DNA of 64,000 nt. Origin: Dipteris shenzhenensis. Taxonomy: Eukaryota; Polypodiophyta; Polypodiopsida; Gleicheniales. The notes under the pieces were generated by a model. That model was not told the DNA's origin. It searched no databases and saw nothing but the letters and a program-made list of their open reading frames with translations. The DNA lies in assembly GCA_047967505.1 (NCBI GenBank), contig CM106538.1, one strand, 5' to 3'. The position numbers were made by a program, and so were the translations under genes. Of the stretch, positions 11,331 through 21,530 are shown piece after piece. How positions within the stretch are numbered: position 1 is the stretch's first letter; the number at the start of each line of letters is the position of its first letter.

Positions 11331-11525
11331 TTAATCTTGAAAGAGAGAAGCTGCAAGAACTCCAAGTTCTGATCGTAGCACTGTGAAGCGTGCCTCACTA
11401 AGTCCTTTAGTGAGAATATCTGCAATCATCTGAGAAGTGGGACAATGTTCAATCATTATCATCCCTTTCTTCACTTTATGTCTAACATAATGGTAATGAA
11501 TAGCAATATGCTTGGATTTGACTTT
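11331..11525 (-). pseudogene. Copia polyprotein, RNase H C-terminus
   Basis: The minus-strand translation contains SKHIAIHYHYVRHKV, then MIEHCPTSQMIADILTKGL, F..LRSELGV and a TAA stop at 11,331-11,333. This is the conserved end of the Ty1/Copia RNase H domain (SKHI..RYHF.RE.V, ADILTK.L). The fragment is cut off just N-terminal of SKHI, where sequence resembling a TNP2 acidic tail begins. Together with the LTR piece at 11,098-11,197 it is a roughly 430-bp remnant of an antisense Copia insertion. Confidence 0.8.
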
Positions 11526-11529
11526 GGGG

Positions 11530-11700
11530 AAGAATAGGGAGAACTAGAGCAGCCGATGAACCAGAGGATCAAGTCTTAGGCAGACATACAATAGGAGATG
11601 ATGATGTAGGTGATCAATTGTATGTAAACGTCCTTGAGATAGATATATTTCGCACATAAGACTTGGCTCAGAAGCCTCGATGAAGCCATCAATATAAATG
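11530..11700 (+). pseudogene. TNP2 acidic C-terminal tail fragment
   Basis: The plus-strand frame reads RAADEPEDQVLG, then GDDDVGDQLYVNVLEIDIF and DLAQ. This parallels EYDDDIGDQLSIELEIDLF and DLAQ at the end of the TNP2 remnant at 30,882-32,327. It lies where a TNP2 gene would end before the CACTA terminus at 12,197, so the Copia insertion and deletions may have removed the rest of the gene. Confidence 0.55.
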
Positions 11701-12168
11701 CTACTGATTCATAGTTTTGACATTGACAAGACTTCTTATGTGTGATTTGGCCCTCACATTTTTATAGTAACATTTTGTACATTAATTTGTACGTTCAGTT
11801 CACTATCAATATATGAGTGTTTTGATCTCAATTTTGGTGTACATACTCTTATATTTTTTATCTTTCAAATGACGAAACTTGTGGTTCAAAATTATTTTGA
11901 GAACCTTGGAAATGACGTTCTGTAAAAACGTCGGTATGGAAAATTGTACCCAGAAGTTGGTGAAGGCATCAGTGCAAGGGTTGGTAGTAGTTGTATGGTA
12001 GTCGGTATGTATGTCAGTATAGGGGTCGGCATATATGCACCCCTATACCAACATACATATCGACTACCATATCGTCTACTATTTTGACGTCTACACCAAC
12101 ACCTTTCCCGCCCGCCAACCGTGCCGATGATCTTCAAGCCTGCACTTGCAAAGCATCGATATAGACAT

Positions 12169-12197
12169 CATTGGAAAGAGGCCCGTGTCTTGTAGTG
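12169..12197. mobile_element. CACTA transposon terminus (right end)
   Basis: The last bases read, on the minus strand, CACTACAAGACACGGGCCTC, followed by TTTCC, a canonical CACTA end. It is clearly related to the ends at 15,773 (TACTACAAGGCATAGGCCC) and 23,618 (TACTACAAGACATAGGCCC). Subterminal CGGTATG/CCATAC motifs occupy 11,920-12,120. The partner end is not found within the window in recognisable form. Only the terminus is annotated here; the element body is the Ptta gene and tail fragments to the left. Confidence 0.75.
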
Positions 12198-13239
12198 ATA
12201 TACCAGTAACTAGGCTAGCTTAGACTTATGTGATTATCCTAGACTATCTGGGTGGTCGGAACATCATGCAATATATCACCGAGTTCGTTCAAGGTCAAAT
12301 AGTATTTATGTGAATGTCATGAACCAGCATGTTTAAACAAAAAATATATAGATATTTATTTCACAAGATCCCTGGTTGCTGTCAAGGCTATAAGAGAAAC
12401 ATAAGCAAATTTTTTCTATAAGTGGTATGTTCATTTACGAACATTTCCATGTTTACATTTCAAGACATTGCTACCATGAAATTTAGAACAAATAACAATA
12501 TTTAGCTTCATTCATAGTTCCACATCCAAAAATTGATGTGGCTATTTGGCACATGTAACTTAGAACATATGTAAGCTTGCTAGTCCTCAAGAGAGAGAAA
12601 TAATCCAATTGTCTTGCCCCCTCCTGACATGATTGGATGATTATGAGTGTGGTATTCTACCTAGCATGGGATGGCATGCAACCTTAGATCCCTCTCTCTC
12701 CCAAGTAAGCATCTATTAGCAACATCATCATTTGCAACATTATGCTATGTGGACAAATGTCGGTATTTCACACACACTAGTGAAATAGATATAAGCATTA
12801 CTTGTAGAAGCACATACAAGTACTCTTTTTACTAGACTCTAAGCTAGCATACTTTGTAGACCTCGAGATATCTTTTCCACATAAGTGTGGTTTCATGGGG
12901 TACAAATTGTAATATATTAACAAGCTCATATCTAGATTTTCTCACGTGATAACACATGCAAAAGAAGGATCATAAACCTATGTATACTACGATTTATCCA
13001 CACAAGTGCATCATAATTTTGCGAGTTGCGACAAGCCGGAAATTGTGAGCTCCACAACCAGCTAGACTTTGAGCGAGATGAAAATGGCTGACATAGCAAG
13101 CCCACAACCATTTCAAGTCAAGTATCCTCTCTACACTCTAGGATTTTTTTAGTACGTATTTTTAAAGAAAAGTATGTGTTTTTTGAATTAAAAATGCATG
13201 TGGATGTTCAAAATGCAAAAAACTCATTTTTTATAATCG

Positions 13240-13480
13240 GTCAATGTGCACCGGTTGGCCCACTATATACTGATCGGTGAAAAAATACCGGTCGATGAAT
13301 CACTACACCAACCGGTATATAATAAACCGATCGGTGAAATAAAACACCGGTCGGTATGTTCATGAAAATACCAATCGGTGTAGTGAAATACCGATCGGTG
13401 TGCATCAACCGAACACATTGCATACATGCATTGGCTGCAAAAATTGGCCAGCATGTAGACATACCGGCCGGTATGTCAAG
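13240..13480. promoter_or_regulatory. ACCGATCGGT/ACCGGTCGGT palindrome cluster upstream of a TATA box
   Basis: About nine short palindrome-like motifs (ACCGGTTGGC, CCGATCGGT, ACCGGTCGGT, ACCGGCCGGT) are spaced by 20-35 bp over 240 bp, ending about 20 bp before the TATA box at 13,488. The same arrangement is present at 61,270-61,560, and a related cluster lies at 34,740-34,880. The conserved position before a TATA box suggests binding sites for a regulator, but no factor can be named. Confidence 0.6.
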
Positions 13481-13487
13481 TCGGGTT

Positions 13488-13497
13488 CTATAAAAGG
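13488..13497 (+). promoter_or_regulatory. TATA box of repeat D
   Basis: CTATAAAAGG preceded by a GC-rich palindrome cluster and followed after about 30-35 bp by a pyrimidine-rich TTTTTTCCCACCTCTCACC region. The identical context at 61,565-61,573 is kept between two otherwise diverged copies. This suggests a real promoter reading to the right. Confidence 0.6.
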
Positions 13498-13639
13498 CAC
13501 GTTCGCATCATTTTTTCCCACCTCTCACCAAAATTCACTGTAGTTTTCCATTGTTTTGTGCATCCGTGCCATTTTTCATTTCTCCTTCAGGATTTTGGTG
13601 AGCTTCTAACCTCAAAATTGTTCTTAGTTAGGGTCGAGT

Positions 13640-14165
13640 GATGGCTCACTTCGACCGGTTGGATTCACCTCGCCTTAGCTGAGAGAAAAGAGAGAGAAAT
13701 ATGTTATATGTTTGTGCTTGCTTGCTTCTGTACATGTGTGTGTGTGTGCTTGCATGATGTGTTTCACTTGGGGCCAGATGAAGACTCGCTTCAGCCAGTT
13801 GGATTCATCTTGCCTCGAGTGATATTCTAGTAGTATCATGATTAAGGTCGGGTGATGGCTTGCTTCGGCCAGTTGGATTCACCTTGTCCCAATTGAGAGA
13901 AAAATAGAGAAAGAGGAATATGTGTGATGCTTATCACTTGGGGCAAGATGATGACTTGCTTCAGTTGGTTGGATTCATCTCGCCTTAAGTGATGTTCTAT
14001 TAGGTAGTATCATGATCAAGGTTGGGTGATGGCCCACTCTGACCAGTTGGATTCACCTCGCTTTGGTCTAGTATCATATATTCATATATGTTGTACGTAG
14101 TTGTCAATAGAGCTGGTTATTGTCTGGATGATAGCTCACTTTGGCTGGCTGGATTCATCTCAACG
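13640..14165. repeat. Tandem repeat GATGGCTCGCTTCGGCCGGTTGG
   Basis: About six units of 75-95 bp share the core GG(T/G)CG(A/G)GTGATGGCTC, a GCTTCGGCC-like block and GGTTGGATTCA(C/T)CTCGCC, followed by variable spacers (GAGAGAAAAGAGAGAG or AGTGATGTTCTAGTAG). The matching array downstream of the second TATA box (61,700-62,041) has about four units and is cut by the Copia LTR. It starts about 140 bp after the TATA box and so would be transcribed leader. Confidence 0.75.
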
Positions 14166-14839
14166 ACAACCTTCCCAATGAGCTCAAGATGTGTGATCAC
14201 ACAATGTTGATCTAGATCATCTTGCTCATTACATTGTGATTGCAGTTATATTTTTTCATGTTTCACCTTTTATAGCCTATCCTTCTTCGATAGCTTGATA
14301 GGGTTTTTGGAGTAATTTGTATGAGGCATGTGCATAGATCTCAATTTTATTTCTTAAATTTTTTTGCATTCATTTTTGTAATGACTGTTGAGTGTTAACA
14401 TAATGCATTAAGATAGGGCCTAGATATCTCAATTACTTAATTGCTATGCGTTGGTTTTTGTATGTACACATCGTGACTCATCGTGGTAGTAGAACCTCAC
14501 GATTGCTTATGTAATGATTGTTTTGTGAATTAGATCCATACCTCTACCTTCCTCATGGCAACGACCCCTTCAAAGAGAGAGAGACACACTTGGAGAATCA
14601 AGTTGCAACACCTTGTCCGTAGGGTGTGCATTCGACATATTATATCATTAAGGAGAAAATAAGAGATATTTCACATACCAAGTCTAAGCTGGATGAAATG
14701 CATCACTGCATACTTGCTCAATTTGGGATGAGGCACGGAGAGGTGGAGCGAACAGAGGAGAAAGAGGCTCTACTAAATTTCCTACCTAGAGTGATGGGTC
14801 ATATAGTTGTACAATGGGAAATGGTAAAGCAGTGAGAGC

Positions 14840-15772
14840 CCTTGAGAGACACAGCAAGGTCAAAGTTGGATAGGTGGCTTGTAGAAAAGAGGTCCCGCTC
14901 AACAGTCCACCATGCCATGTAAGCATTGCCTAAACTTGGATCTTTCACTTCTAGTTTTGAAATGGCAGACCATACCGGGCTCATTGCATCAGCCGCATCA
15001 GCTATTCTCTTCCAAAGGCTAGCAATGTGAGCCATTTGCTTTATCTTTATGAATTCAGTCCGAGCGTTTTGTGTGGTTGACTCAACTATCCACTTGCTAG
15101 CTTCTATATTGAATAATGTCTCCATTACAACTCCATGTAGCTTGAGCAAACGGTCCAACATTATATAGTTTGTTCCGAAACGTGTTTCGCCAGGTTTCAA
15201 AAATTGTAGTGGATGTTTTGCAAGTCGGTGTTTCTTGAATATGCCCAACAATCTCTCGTGGTTGAGGAAGTATAATACTAATATTTTTCCTTCATCTACA
15301 ATAGCTTTGAACCACACAATCTCTACTGATTTATACCAATCCTCAAGCACAAGGTCAAGGGAATGGCAAGAGCACGATGATGCCCAAATGGTAGGATATT
15401 TTCGATTTATAAAATTTCCAGCTTTCCTACAGTTCTTCACATTATCAGTGATTATCTAAACAATGTTATGCTCCCTAACATCTAGGATTGCAGCCTCCAA
15501 TTATTCAACAATGTATTCACCTATCTTGGCATTACCACTTGTGTCGATGGATTGACGAAAATCCTCCCCCTTAAATGTCACTACCATGATATTGATAAGA
15601 GGCCTCTTGGTGACATTTTTCCATCCATCAATAACAATGGTGCATCCTATTCTCTCAATACCATGGTATACTACTTGCTCCATCTCTAGTTTCATCCTCT
15701 CATAGTATGCATCCAGGTAGTTGTTGCGGATAGCATTGTAACTCGACAACGTAAAGCCTGGACCCGCCTTTT
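14840..15772 (-). pseudogene. hAT transposase (DUF659/RNase H-like), 3' half
   Basis: The minus-strand reading begins at the CACTA insertion point with KKAGPGFTLSSYNAIRNNYL, then a DUF659 core (GCTIVIDGWKN, INIMVVTFKG, FRQSIDTSG). A DDE-type motif follows (IITDNVKNCRKAG, with TAG at 15,456-15,458 just before it), then PTIWASSCSCHSLDLVLED and PGETRFGTNYIMLDRL. These are the D, CxxH and TRFGT blocks of BED/DUF659 hAT transposases. A second in-frame stop lies at 15,499-15,501. The C-terminal dimerisation domain is missing: similarity ends near 14,840. The 5' half of the same gene is 17 kb away at 32,728-33,315. Confidence 0.85.
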
Positions 15773-15864
15773 TACTACAAGGCATAGGCCCTTTTCCGAT
15801 GAAAATACCGACGCTTTTTACATTAATTTTTTTTTAAAACAGACACAAACGTCGTTATTAAAGT

Positions 15865-16005
15865 CATTAAAAGCGTCAAAAAAGAACCGTCGCTATAAAC
15901 TGTCGCTATATAGCGACACTGACAAATGTTGCTATATAGCGACACTGATAATCGTCACTATATAACGACACTGGTAAATGTTGCTATATAGCGACGATTA
16001 ACAGA
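15865..16005. repeat. GTCGCTATATAGCGAC palindrome cluster (subterminal)
   Basis: Four to five copies of the 16-bp palindrome GTCGCTATATAGCGAC and near variants lie 90-230 bp inside the element end. Equivalent clusters occur at 18,545-18,625, 23,395-23,510 and 32,505-32,635, always near a CACTA end or at the central break. CACTA subterminal repeats are known binding sites for transposon-coded DNA-binding proteins; here the repeat is itself palindromic. Confidence 0.8.
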
Positions 16006-16016
16006 ACTTAAAAAAA

Positions 16017-16072
16017 ACATTAGTGGGGCTAAACAGGGCCATAGCAAGCCCTGTTTTGCCCCACTAATGCTT
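16017..16072. repeat. Hairpin: inverted GGGGCTAAACAGGGC / GCCCTGTTTTGCCCC
   Basis: CATTAGTGGGGC...GCCCCACTAATG forms a stem of about 24 bp with a short CATA-centred loop, followed by a T-run. The same hairpin recurs in the other arm at about 23,318-23,374 with an A-run before and a T-run after. It lies downstream of the Ptta stop codons on both sides, so it could form the 3' end of those transcripts. Confidence 0.7.
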
Positions 16073-16295
16073 TTTTTTTGTAATTACAAAAAAAAGAAAT
16101 TTATTACAAAATTTCGCTTGCGAAAAGGGTGATACAAAATCGCTCAAATGAAATGATCGAGCAACAGAGGCATATACATGTCGAACATATATAACATTGT
16201 TTGTTACAAAATTACCCTTTCGAAAAGGGTGATACAAAATTGCTCAAACGAGCGGATATACAAAATGACATACATGGCGAAGTATATGCAAACTG

Positions 16296-16342
<47 letters not shown>
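16296..16342. repeat. (CTA)n microsatellite
   Basis: About 15 uninterrupted CTA units sit at the stop codon of the minus-strand Ptta copy (GAG TAG TAG TAG...). The matching place in the plus-strand copy (about 23,084-23,096) has only four units, so the expansion happened in one arm after the duplication. Confidence 0.95.
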
Positions 16343-16345
<3 letters not shown>

Positions 16346-17453
16346 TCAAATCATCCTCGTCCTCATCCTCATCTTATTGGCTTGATCCTTGGTCCTCGTG
16401 AGTTGCGCCTTCTCCCTGATCCTCGTCATGTGCATCTGATCCTTGGCCCTAGTGATCGCTCACCTTCGGTGATGGGACGCTCGAGCTTTGACCCTAAGAG
16501 TGAACCATATAAATTGAAAATTAGATTGGAACTTAAAGAATAATACAATTTAAAAAGTGAGATTACAAGTAGGAGTAGACTTATACTGTGTTAGTAGCCA
16601 CCTCAGCCCAATTGACCGTCGCTCCCATTGCCTCTTGCTCAATAAACCACGGCTTTGTTCCTATGTGAAATGCGCGTCACGTCTCTGCATCTATAGGAAG
16701 ATGACCCATCACAACTTGCTGTGGATCCAATTTATGAGAAAGTGCATGTAATATGTAATAAAACAAATAGAACAATACATTAAATGAGAAGAAGTAGACT
16801 TATCATGGTTGCCTCGAACGCCAACCGTCCGCCTGTACCAAAGTGCGAAGTACCTACGATGTCCAACCATCTCTTTGTAGCCCTCCTCTGACCCTCGAAT
16901 ATTTCGGGATGGTCCCTATTCTGCTTCTTGAAGAACTTCCAATCAGCTTTGTCTGCCCAGCTGGGTTTAGCCATCCCCTTTGTGATGCAAGTACGCAAGG
17001 TTGATCTACGGTGCTTCAAGACCAAACCCATGCACTCTCGCATATAATTCTCATTAAACTCATAATTTGGTCGGTTAGGGTATTTTTGTTTTAATTCTCG
17101 ATGACCGCCTACTTCTTTTGGTCATCTTGATACCGCCAATCGATAGCAATGCCGCTCTTGAAGTGATGGCTCATCAACCGCCTCATGGTGGCCATCACTG
17201 CTTTGCCCTTTCTATTTTCTACTATCTCTCTAGCAGCTGTGATTTGATAGGAGTGATCCTCTGATGAGTAAGGAGGACTGATGATAGTAGAGTCTAAAGG
17301 AGTGGAAGCTATGCGAGCACTTTCGGAGCGAGTAGCAGTGGGAGTAGGAGAGGGCAAGGGACCTGACTGATATTGTGTCTTCGGACCAAGTGGAGACCTG
17401 TAGAGATGTGAGTGTGCGCATGCCATGTCATCAACTCTGCTACGTATTTGCAT
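16338..17453 (-). pseudogene. Ptta/En/Spm-like gene, left arm
   Basis: The reading enters at about 17,453 with HSHLYRSPLGPKTQYQSGPLPS, then a serine/threonine-rich section and MATMRRLMSHHFKSGIAID. After a frame change near 17,100 it gives GGHRELKQKYPNRPNYEF, ECMGLVLKHRRSTLRTC and the Ptta core (DWKFFKKQNRDHPEIFEGQ, TSHFGTGGRLAFEAT) to about 16,800. A GT-type junction follows at the end of that exon. A further exon lies near 16,570-16,740, and the last, acidic exon (DEDQGEG, DEDEDEDDLNE) ends at TAG 16,338-16,340. The N-terminal part found at 21,531-21,980 in the mirror copy is missing here. Frameshift and stops make it a pseudogene. Confidence 0.7.
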
Positions 17454-17499
17454 CGGAACATGTATTATATTCTTGCAATGATGGGAAAGTGTCTCAAGA

Positions 17500-18431
17500 C
17501 CTTTATTAGTATCCGCTCACCTTGCAAGTCATCTCTATATCATTGTTCCCCACACTTTGGACAACTAGCCAAATCTCCATGCTCATGATGAAAGAGAATA
17601 CAATCATTACGGCAAGCATGGATGGTATCATAATCCATACCCACTGTTGTTAGCATTTTTTCGCTTCATCTCTTGATGCGGGTATGGTATTTGGTGTAGG
17701 CAACATCTTTTGGAGCAACCTATGACAATTCAAACATACATAGGCTTCGAACAATGATAATTCGGTATACACTATCCAAATGATGATTCTCAAAACAAAC
17801 ATAATGATTCTCAGAACAAATAATATCCAAATAATGAGTCAAATTAAAGCAAGAGCTAACCTCATTAAGGCCGAGACACTTGTATCCGACCACCCATACT
17901 TTACTTGCAGATTCAAGATTGAGATACAAGCACGTAGTTTAGACATCCTAGCACCCTCGTACAATTCTGTTGATTGCAACTCTCGCATTTTGACCTCAGA
18001 CTCTGACATCATGTGTACATTGGATATAGTGCCCCTAAAAATAGAATCCATCATGTTGACCATACCCTCGTCATCATCCAGGAGACTATAGTCTTGCTCA
18101 AAGTGTGAAGGTATATGCATACCCTCGTCAGCCTCCTCATCCTGTTTTAAAATTTCGTGTAAATATAAGATCTTGTATTTCCTCGTATCCAATAAGAATG
18201 CGAACTTAAATAGCTTTGACTTACCGATAGTCCATCAACACATGCAACACCAACGATGGGTACTGGTTCGGGCTCCTCCCCATACATCCACAAGTGGCGC
18301 ATGATAATACGACGTTGATGTTGTACTTCTCGCTTGCAATGAGTACAATGATAGTATAACCTCTCTGTAAGCCACTTTGTGCTCCCGGGTGTTGGCACAT
18401 CATCGAACGAGCTTCCACTCTGAGCTTCCAC
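17500..18431 (-). pseudogene. CACTA TNP2 transposase, N-terminal part
   Basis: The first exon (from about 18,431) contains LYYHCTHCKREVQHQRRIIM, the C..C....R...I..H pattern of the plant transposase-associated domain. The next (about 18,190-17,840) has an acidic region and ELYEGARMSKLRACISILNL and KYGWSDTSVSALM. The third (about 17,720-17,520) has MLPTPNTIPASRDEAK and, after a 1-base frameshift near 17,660, VGMDYDTIHACRNDCILFHHE and CPKCGE. The IHAC.NDCILF motif is characteristic of transposase family tnp2 (Pfam Transposase_21). A TGA follows CPKCGEQ, and homology stops near 17,470 where the Ptta arm begins. The DDE core is absent. Confidence 0.8.
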
Positions 18432-18544
18432 TCGTCGCTTCCATCTATACTTATAAAATCACAACATAAGTTGCAAGAAAATATATTAACAGTTATAAAA
18501 TAGCATCTATGAGCTTCCCTTCAACTTAAAACAAAAAGTGTCTT

Positions 18545-19255
18545 AAAGCGTCGCTATATAGCAACGTTTTGCTCTGTTCCATCGCTATATAGTGACGAAA
18601 AAGCATCGCTATATAGCGATGCTGTGGGTTAAAACCGAAACTCGACGCTATGCATGGCACTTTCTTTAGCACTCTCTAATCTTTCAAGTAAGCAAGGCAA
18701 TCTCTCCTCCCACCTATTTCTGATGACCTCCCACCTATTTTCGACAACCTCCCACTCTATTCTCTACTCCTCACCCTTCTCCTAGCTCTTGTGCTCCCTC
18801 TCCACCCTTCTCCCTCTTTAGTTTATTGAAAGGAAGTTTTTCAAGAGGTGAGTCTGTTTCAACAATGTAGGTTATTTGTTTGTTAGCTTTAGTTTTTTGA
18901 ATGCTTCTCCTTGTATTGCTAAACCTGTAAACTAGTTTTCATGCTTGTTTTCAAAGGATTGAAACAAAAAATGAGATTTTAAGAAAGAAAGAAGACTCAC
19001 CTCTTCTTTCCCTTTTTTGTATTTCTCTTTCTTCTCTTTCTTCTTGTCTCCTCAATCTCCTCCTTTCAAGAAGTTACTTTTGTAATCTCCTCCTTCCTCT
19101 AACATCTTATTTGAAAAATGCTATGTTTTCTCTCTTTTGTAGGGCCACTCCACAACACCGAGCGGGATGTACTATTTCAGATAAGTGCTTTCTCTTTTTT
19201 CCATTTGCTATTTTTGTTATTTGCATTGGCCTATAGCTAATGCCTTAAGCGCTAG
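18545..19255. other. Subterminal palindromes and pyrimidine-rich flank
   Basis: Three GCTATATAG(C/T)(G/A)AC palindromes (18,545-18,625) are followed by a CT-rich stretch with repeated CTCCCACCTATTTCTGA/CGA and CAAGAGGTGAGTCTG / GACTCACCTCTTC inverted segments. No gene is supported. The palindromes upstream of the TNP2 first exon are placed like an element end, yet no CACTA terminus is visible here. Confidence 0.45.
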
Positions 19256-19259
19256 CTAC

Positions 19260-21520
19260 AGTGATGGGCGTAGGAACCCTCTCTTCGCCTCTCTTTCCTC
19301 TTCTTTCCCTCTTCTCTCCTCTTCTTTCCCTCCTTTCCTTCTTCTCTCCTTGAATCTTTCAATCTCTTTCCTTCTCTTTTCCCCTCTTTCCTTTCCCTCT
19401 TCTTCTCTCTTTCTTTTCCTCTTCTTCTCTATTTTCCTCTTTTTCCCTCTTTCCTTTCTCTCTTTGCCCCTTCTCTTATGCTCATGCATAAGCATAAGCA
19501 TGAGCATATGTTTCATGCTTATGCTTATGCATGAGCATAACAGAAGTAGACACATGCATGAGCATATGTCTCTTTTTCCCTCTTTCCTTTCCCTCTTTCC
19601 CTCTTCTTCTCTCTTTCTCCTTTCTCTTATGCTCATGCATAAGCATAAGCATGAGCATATGCTCATGCTTATGCTTATGCATGAGCATAAGAGAAGTAGA
19701 CATATGCTCATGCATAAGCATGGGCATATGTCTATTTTTCCCTCTTTCCTTTCCCTTTTCTTCTCTCTTTCTTTCCCTCTTTTTCCCTCTTTCCTTTACC
19801 TCTTCTTTTCTCTTTCCCCCTTCTCTTATGCTCATGCATAAGTATAAGCATGAGCATTTGCTCACACTTATGCTTATGCATGAGCATAAGAGAAGTAGAC
19901 ATATGCTCATGCATAAGCATGAGCATATGTCTCTTTTTCCCTCTTTACTTTCTCTCTTTCCCTCTTCTTCTCTCTTTCCCCCTTCTCTTATGCTCATGCA
20001 TAAGCATAAGCATGAGCATATGCTCATGCTTATGCTTATGCTTATGCATGAGCATAAGAGAAGTAGACATATGCTCATGCATAAGCATGAGCATATGTCT
20101 CTTTTTCCCTCTTTCCTTTCCCTCTTCTCTCTTTCTTTCCCTCTTTCTCATTTTTCAATCTCTCTTTCCTTTCTCTCTTCTTCTCTCTTTTCCTCTTTTT
20201 CCCTCTTTCCTTTCCCTCTTCTTCTCTCTTTTCCTCTTTCCTTTCCCTCTTCTTCTCTCTTTCTTTCTCTCTTTTTCCCTCTTTCCTTTTCCTCTTCTTC
20301 TGTCTTTCCCCCTTCTCTTATGCATGAGCATAAGAGAAGTAGACATATGCTCATGCATAAGCATGAGCATATGTCTCTTTTTCCCTCTTTACTTTCCCTC
20401 TTTCCCTCTTCTCCTCTCTTTCTTTCCCTCTTTTTCCCTCTTTCTTTTACCTCTTCTTCTCTCTTTCCCCCTTCTCTTATGCTTATGCATAAGCATAAGC
20501 ATGAGCATATGCTCATGCTTATGCTTATGCATGAGCATAAGAGAAGTAGACATATGCTCTTATGCTCATGCATAAGCATAAGCATGAGCATATGCTCATG
20601 CTTATGCTTATGTATGAGCATAAGAGAAGTAGATATATGCTCATGCATAAGCATGAGCATATGTCTTTTTTTCCCTCTTTTTCTCTTTTTCTTTCCCTGT
20701 TTCTCATTTTTCAATCTCTCTTTCCTTTCCCTCTTCTTCTCTCTTTTCCTCTTTTTCCCTCTTCCCTTTCCCTCTTCTTCTCTCTTTTCCTCTTTCCTTT
20801 CCCTCTTCTTCTCTCTTTCTTTCCCTCCTTTTCCCTCTTTCTTTTCCCTCTTCTTCTCTCTTCCCCCCTTCTCTTATGCTCATGCTTATGCTTAGTAGAC
20901 ATATGCTCATGAATAAGCATGAGCATATGTCTCTTTTTCCCTCTTTTCTTTCCCTCTTCTTCTCTCTTTCCCCCTTCTCTTATGCTCATGCATAAGCATA
21001 AGCATGAGCATGAGCATAAGAGAAGTAGACATATGCATGAGCATAAGAGAAGTAGAGGATATGTCTCTTTTTCCCTCTTTACTTTCCCTCTTTCCCTCTT
21101 CTTCTCTCTTTCTTTCCCTCTTTTTCCCTCTTTCCTTTCCCTCTTCTTCTCTCTTTCCCCCTTCTCTTATGCTCATGCATAAGCATAAGCATGAGCATAT
21201 GCTCATACTTATGCTTGTGCATGAGCACAAGAGAAGTAGACATGTGCTGATGCATAAACATGAGCATATGTCTCATTTTCCCTCTTCTTCTCTCTTTCTT
21301 TCCCTCTTTCCCCTTTTCAAATCTCTCTTTTCTTTCCCCCTTCTCTTATGCTCATGCATAAGCATAAGCATGAGCATATGTCTCCATCTCTTATGCTTAT
21401 GCTTATCATGCATATGTCTCTTCTTTTCCTTTCCCTCTTCTTCCTCTTTTCCTTTGCCTATGCCTATGCCTATGCCTATGCTTATGTTTGTTTTTTATTT
21501 TTTGTTTTCGTGTTTGTGTC
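19260..21520. repeat. Palindrome/polypyrimidine satellite core
   Basis: Long C/T-only tracts (CTCTTTTTCCCTCTTTCC, CTTCTTCTCTCTTTCCCCC) alternate with strongly palindromic AT-GC segments. One class is built of ATGCTCATGCATAAGC...GCATGAGCATATGCTCATGC...GCTTATGCATGAGCAT, about 60-70 bp with arms of about 30 bp (centres near 19,660, 20,025, 20,511, 20,593, 21,207). A shorter class is AGACATATGCTCATGC...GCATGAGCATATGTCT (near 19,705, 19,907, 20,080, 20,350, 20,647, 20,910). Each would extrude a cruciform. Both strands stay open for hundreds of codons because the unit lengths avoid stops, giving meaningless MLMHKHKHEHM-type and LFPSSSLF-type peptides. Confidence 0.9.
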
Positions 21521-21530
21521 TATGTTAGAC

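Larger units (their letters stand above)
12395..14540. repeat. Repeat D, copy 1
   Basis: Sequence from about 12,395 to 13,130 matches 33,330-33,930, including CAATGTGGCTATTTG-like and GAGCTCCACAAC-like segments and a GTAAGAGAAACATA-type start. Sequence from 13,140 to about 14,150 matches 61,150-62,041. The second copy is therefore one repeat interrupted by large insertions. The D copies lie directly on either side of the hAT gene: copy 1 ends near 14,540 and copy 2 starts at about 33,330. The arrangement resembles long terminal direct repeats, but I see no TG...CA ends or primer binding site. No ORF is supported. Confidence 0.6.

Noticed and set aside
14626-14835. 69-codon plus-strand frame beside the hAT gene
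   Set aside because: No recognisable domain; its 3' part overlaps the antisense end of the hAT homology. I could not support it as a gene.
19531-20895. 454-codon open frame rich in LFPSSSLF and MLMHKHKHEHM
   Set aside because: It translates the polypyrimidine/palindrome satellite. Similar long frames exist on both strands and in several registers, and the peptide is purely periodic.
19260-21520. CRISPR-like or tRNA-like array
   Set aside because: Spacers are not unique and repeats are palindromic satellites; plant nuclear DNA has no CRISPR.
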